From Allomuricauda sp. M10 (lineage in GTDB: Bacteria > Bacteroidota > Bacteroidia > Flavobacteriales > Flavobacteriaceae), in NCBI RefSeq assembly GCF_020782875.1, contig NZ_JAJGBN010000004.1:62001-126000 (forward strand): a stretch of DNA of 64,000 bases, given 5' to 3'. The translations under genes and the position numbers were made by a program. This document shows, one piece after another, positions 63,679-64,000 of the stretch. Position 1 is the first letter of the stretch; every line of letters starts with the position of its first letter. A model generated the notes under the pieces. The model saw nothing but the letters and a program-made list of their open reading frames with translations. It was not told where the DNA came from and made no database searches.

Positions 63679-64000
63679 ATGGCCTTCAAACTCCACAAAC
63701 GCGCAATTTCTTGGCTATCCCTCATTCTAATTTTAGGGATTCTTACTCCGTCTGCGGTAAAATTGTCGCATGCCATATCTGGGCATTCCAAGGAGCAAAA
63801 ATGTCTCTCACACGGTACAAATCATATTCACAGTGGCAATTTTCATTGCGACTTCCATGATTTTACCTTGGCTAACAAGGTACTTTTTACTTCTTCCTTT
63901 ATATATGTGCCGGTTGAAGTTCCTGAAATTGGACATTGTGAAATCGGTTACCATTTTATCTTCAAACCCTTCAAAACGGAATATCATGCGTTGCGTGGAC
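63679..64000 (+). CDS. His-rich exported protein, truncated by window end
   Basis: An open frame of 107 codons running off the right edge. Signal-like hydrophobic segment (about 9-27), then a His- and Cys-containing stretch (SHAISGHSKEQKCLSHGTN, HIHSGNFHCDFHDF). Such small periplasmic proteins often precede metal-related TonB receptors in Bacteroidota and may bind metal ions. C-terminus outside the window. Function is inferred only from composition. Confidence 0.65.
   Translation, partial: MAFKLHKRAISWLSLILILGILTPSAVKLSHAISGHSKEQKCLSHGTNHIHSGNFHCDFHDFTLANKVLFTSSFIYVPVEVPEIGHCEIGYHFIFKPFKTEYHALRG

Overview
The window is chromosomal DNA from a member of the Flavobacteriaceae (Bacteroidota), probably near Muricauda/Allomuricauda. 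Evidence: promoter boxes of the TAnnTTTG type instead of -10/-35, TonB-dependent receptors paired with DUF4249 lipoproteins, a PorX-type regulator (type IX secretion), a fused LpxC/FabZ, short amino-acid biosynthesis operons and many lineage-specific small lipoproteins and membrane proteins. I see no rRNA, tRNA, CRISPR array, prophage or insertion sequence. Genus assignment is inference.

Layout. 1-1.6 kb: a minus-strand unit encoding a degenerate Hpt-like protein, a small helical protein and two tandem, mutually similar micropeptides, closed by a terminator. 1.7-10.7 kb: M19 dipeptidase lipoprotein, acyl-CoA thioesterase, DUF72, DUF2461, cysE-cysM cysteine synthesis, and an AAA+ ATPase/VWA pair resembling magnesium-chelatase subunits. 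10.8-17.3 kb: an ECF sigma/anti-sigma locus with a divergent TonB receptor plus DUF4249 lipoprotein. Three promoters there share TGCAACC-N15-TGTCT(T/A), so the sigma factor probably drives its own operon, the receptor operon and an outer-membrane protein gene. 17.4-26.7 kb: a complete his operon (hisG-hisD-hisC-hisB-hisH-hisA-hisF-hisIE) with two GNAT genes, a DinB gene and a GIY-YIG nuclease gene among its members. It is headed by an attenuator whose leader peptide has four consecutive His codons. The GIY-YIG gene is bracketed by palindromic repeats, including a 110-bp tandem array.

26.7-37.4 kb: prohibitin-like, VWA and FabG proteins, then sucD and the lipid A cluster (second LpxD-like protein, efp, lpxA, lpxC/fabZ, lpxD) and an HD phosphohydrolase. 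37.4-48 kb: porX, tsaE, a secreted 42-aa peptide gene, an alanine-dehydrogenase-like gene, an orphan 20-aa amphipathic peptide gene with its own promoter and terminator, proline dehydrogenase, aroB, Lrp/AsnC regulator and an M14 peptidase. 48-58 kb: an XRE regulator with a repeated upstream motif, TerC, sterol-desaturase-like hydroxylase, topoisomerase IV (parC/parE), EamA transporter and ychF. 58-64 kb: ferredoxin, LuxC-like acyl-CoA reductase, serC and serA (with a four-helix-bundle gene between them), DUF937, DUF6146 and DUF6787 proteins, and a truncated His-rich exported protein at the right edge.

Most of the window is housekeeping. The observations most worth following are the three-promoter ECF regulon, the his attenuator with an apparently leaderless leader peptide, the GIY-YIG/palindrome association, and the small peptide genes at about 0.1-0.3, 39.6 and 42.1 kb.
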